Source: Opitutaceae bacterium (GTDB lineage Bacteria; Verrucomicrobiota; Verrucomicrobiia; Opitutales; Opitutaceae). Taken from it: a stretch of 61,152 nt of DNA. The position numbers and the translations under genes were made by a program. The stretch is taken from the NCBI GenBank assembly GCA_019634615.1, contig JAHCAZ010000024.1:1-61152 (forward strand). Reading direction: 5' to 3'. The notes below the pieces were generated by a model. That model saw nothing but the letters and a program-made list of their open reading frames with translations, was not told the DNA's origin and did no database searches. Below, in pieces: positions 60,901 to 61,152 of the stretch (position 1 is the first letter of the stretch; every line of letters begins with the position of its first letter).

Positions 60901-61152
60901 GCGACGCGCCGCTTCCGCCCCTGTTCGGCCGCGCGGTGCGCCGGATCCACTGCGCCGGCGTTGGCGGCACGGGGCTCGGTCCGCTGGCCATCTACCTCGC
61001 GGCATCCGGCTACACGGTCACGGGCGAGGACCGCGACCTCTCGCCCGTGATGCGGCGCCACCTCGCCCGCGCCGGGGTGCAGGTCGGGCCGCTGCCGGCG
61101 GAGGCGGACTTGCTCGTGCATTCCTCGGCCGTGCCGCCGGCGCACCCGGCGC
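60897..61152 (+). CDS. murC: UDP-MurNAc:L-alanine ligase (5' part, cut by window end)
   Basis: The first 85 codons of a Mur ligase. IHCAGVGGTGLGPLAIYLAASGYTVTGEDR is the N-terminal UDP-binding Rossmann domain of MurC, followed by LLVHSSAVPPAHP. MurC adds the first L-alanine to UDP-MurNAc. The start overlaps the murG stop (ATGA). The frame runs off the window, so the ATP-binding and C-terminal domains are not visible. The murG-murC order is standard for dcw clusters; a Mpl-type ligase cannot be fully excluded from this fragment. Confidence 0.88.
   Translation, partial: MSDAPLPPLFGRAVRRIHCAGVGGTGLGPLAIYLAASGYTVTGEDRDLSPVMRRHLARAGVQVGPLPAEADLLVHSSAVPPAHPA

Overview
The window looks like chromosomal DNA of a high-GC Gram-negative bacterium of the Verrucomicrobiota, most likely Opitutaceae-like. 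The reasons are a fused LpxC-FabZ gene followed by lpxA, a meso-diaminopimelate-type MurE inside a complete dcw cluster, many scattered carbohydrate-active enzymes, and a high load of intergenic inverted repeats. This placement comes from gene content and style; no marker-gene comparison was possible.

Layout. 1-2301: a TetR regulator with a perfect palindrome before its start, fabF, and a small VF530-type DNA-binding protein. 2298-14603 (minus strand): four colinear heparinase II/III-like paralogs, with a sugar-type solute-binding protein and a TPR-like exported protein between the second and third in coordinate order. 14743-18590: an RlmI-type rRNA methyltransferase, a beta-propeller glycosidase and a MazF-type toxin-antitoxin pair. 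18608-26000: a double CDGSH protein, YebC, beta-carbonic anhydrase, EF-P, lpxC-fabZ, lpxA, a BNR-repeat (candidate uronate lyase) protein and a PPK2 kinase. 26089-31636 (minus): a tightly overlapped lipoprotein/TolC/adaptor/ABC ATPase/permease operon. 31773-44268: hisI, a DUF971 protein, a GH36-like plus DUF5060/DUF4038 glycosidase pair, an exported protein, lysA, a DedA protein and a 1129-residue (alpha/alpha)6-type protein. 44409-47840: a B12-binding radical SAM protein and small accessory genes. 48112-61152: the dcw cluster, mraZ-orf73-rsmH-ftsL-ftsI-murE-murF-mraY-murD-lysM-ftsW-murG-murC (murC is cut by the window end), preceded by four MraZ boxes spaced exactly 10 bp apart.

How the genes work together. 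One theme is uptake and breakdown of complex, probably uronic-acid-rich or branched plant/algal glycans: intracellular lyase paralogs, GH36-like, apiosidase-like, BNR_4 and propeller enzymes. The other is envelope building: lipid A steps, the whole peptidoglycan precursor pathway and divisome genes.

The most unusual signal lies between the genes. At least six REPIN-like elements, in four unrelated sequence families, all start with GTAG and end with CTAC, and most arms form a hairpin next to that foot. One sits inside a coding sequence, and two supply the stop codon of the adjoining gene. A second class of long inverted repeats has arms made of a short word repeated about three times; the word differs at each locus but the build is the same, and some are nested in each other. 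No transposase for either class is in the window. No tRNA, rRNA, CRISPR array or prophage was seen.
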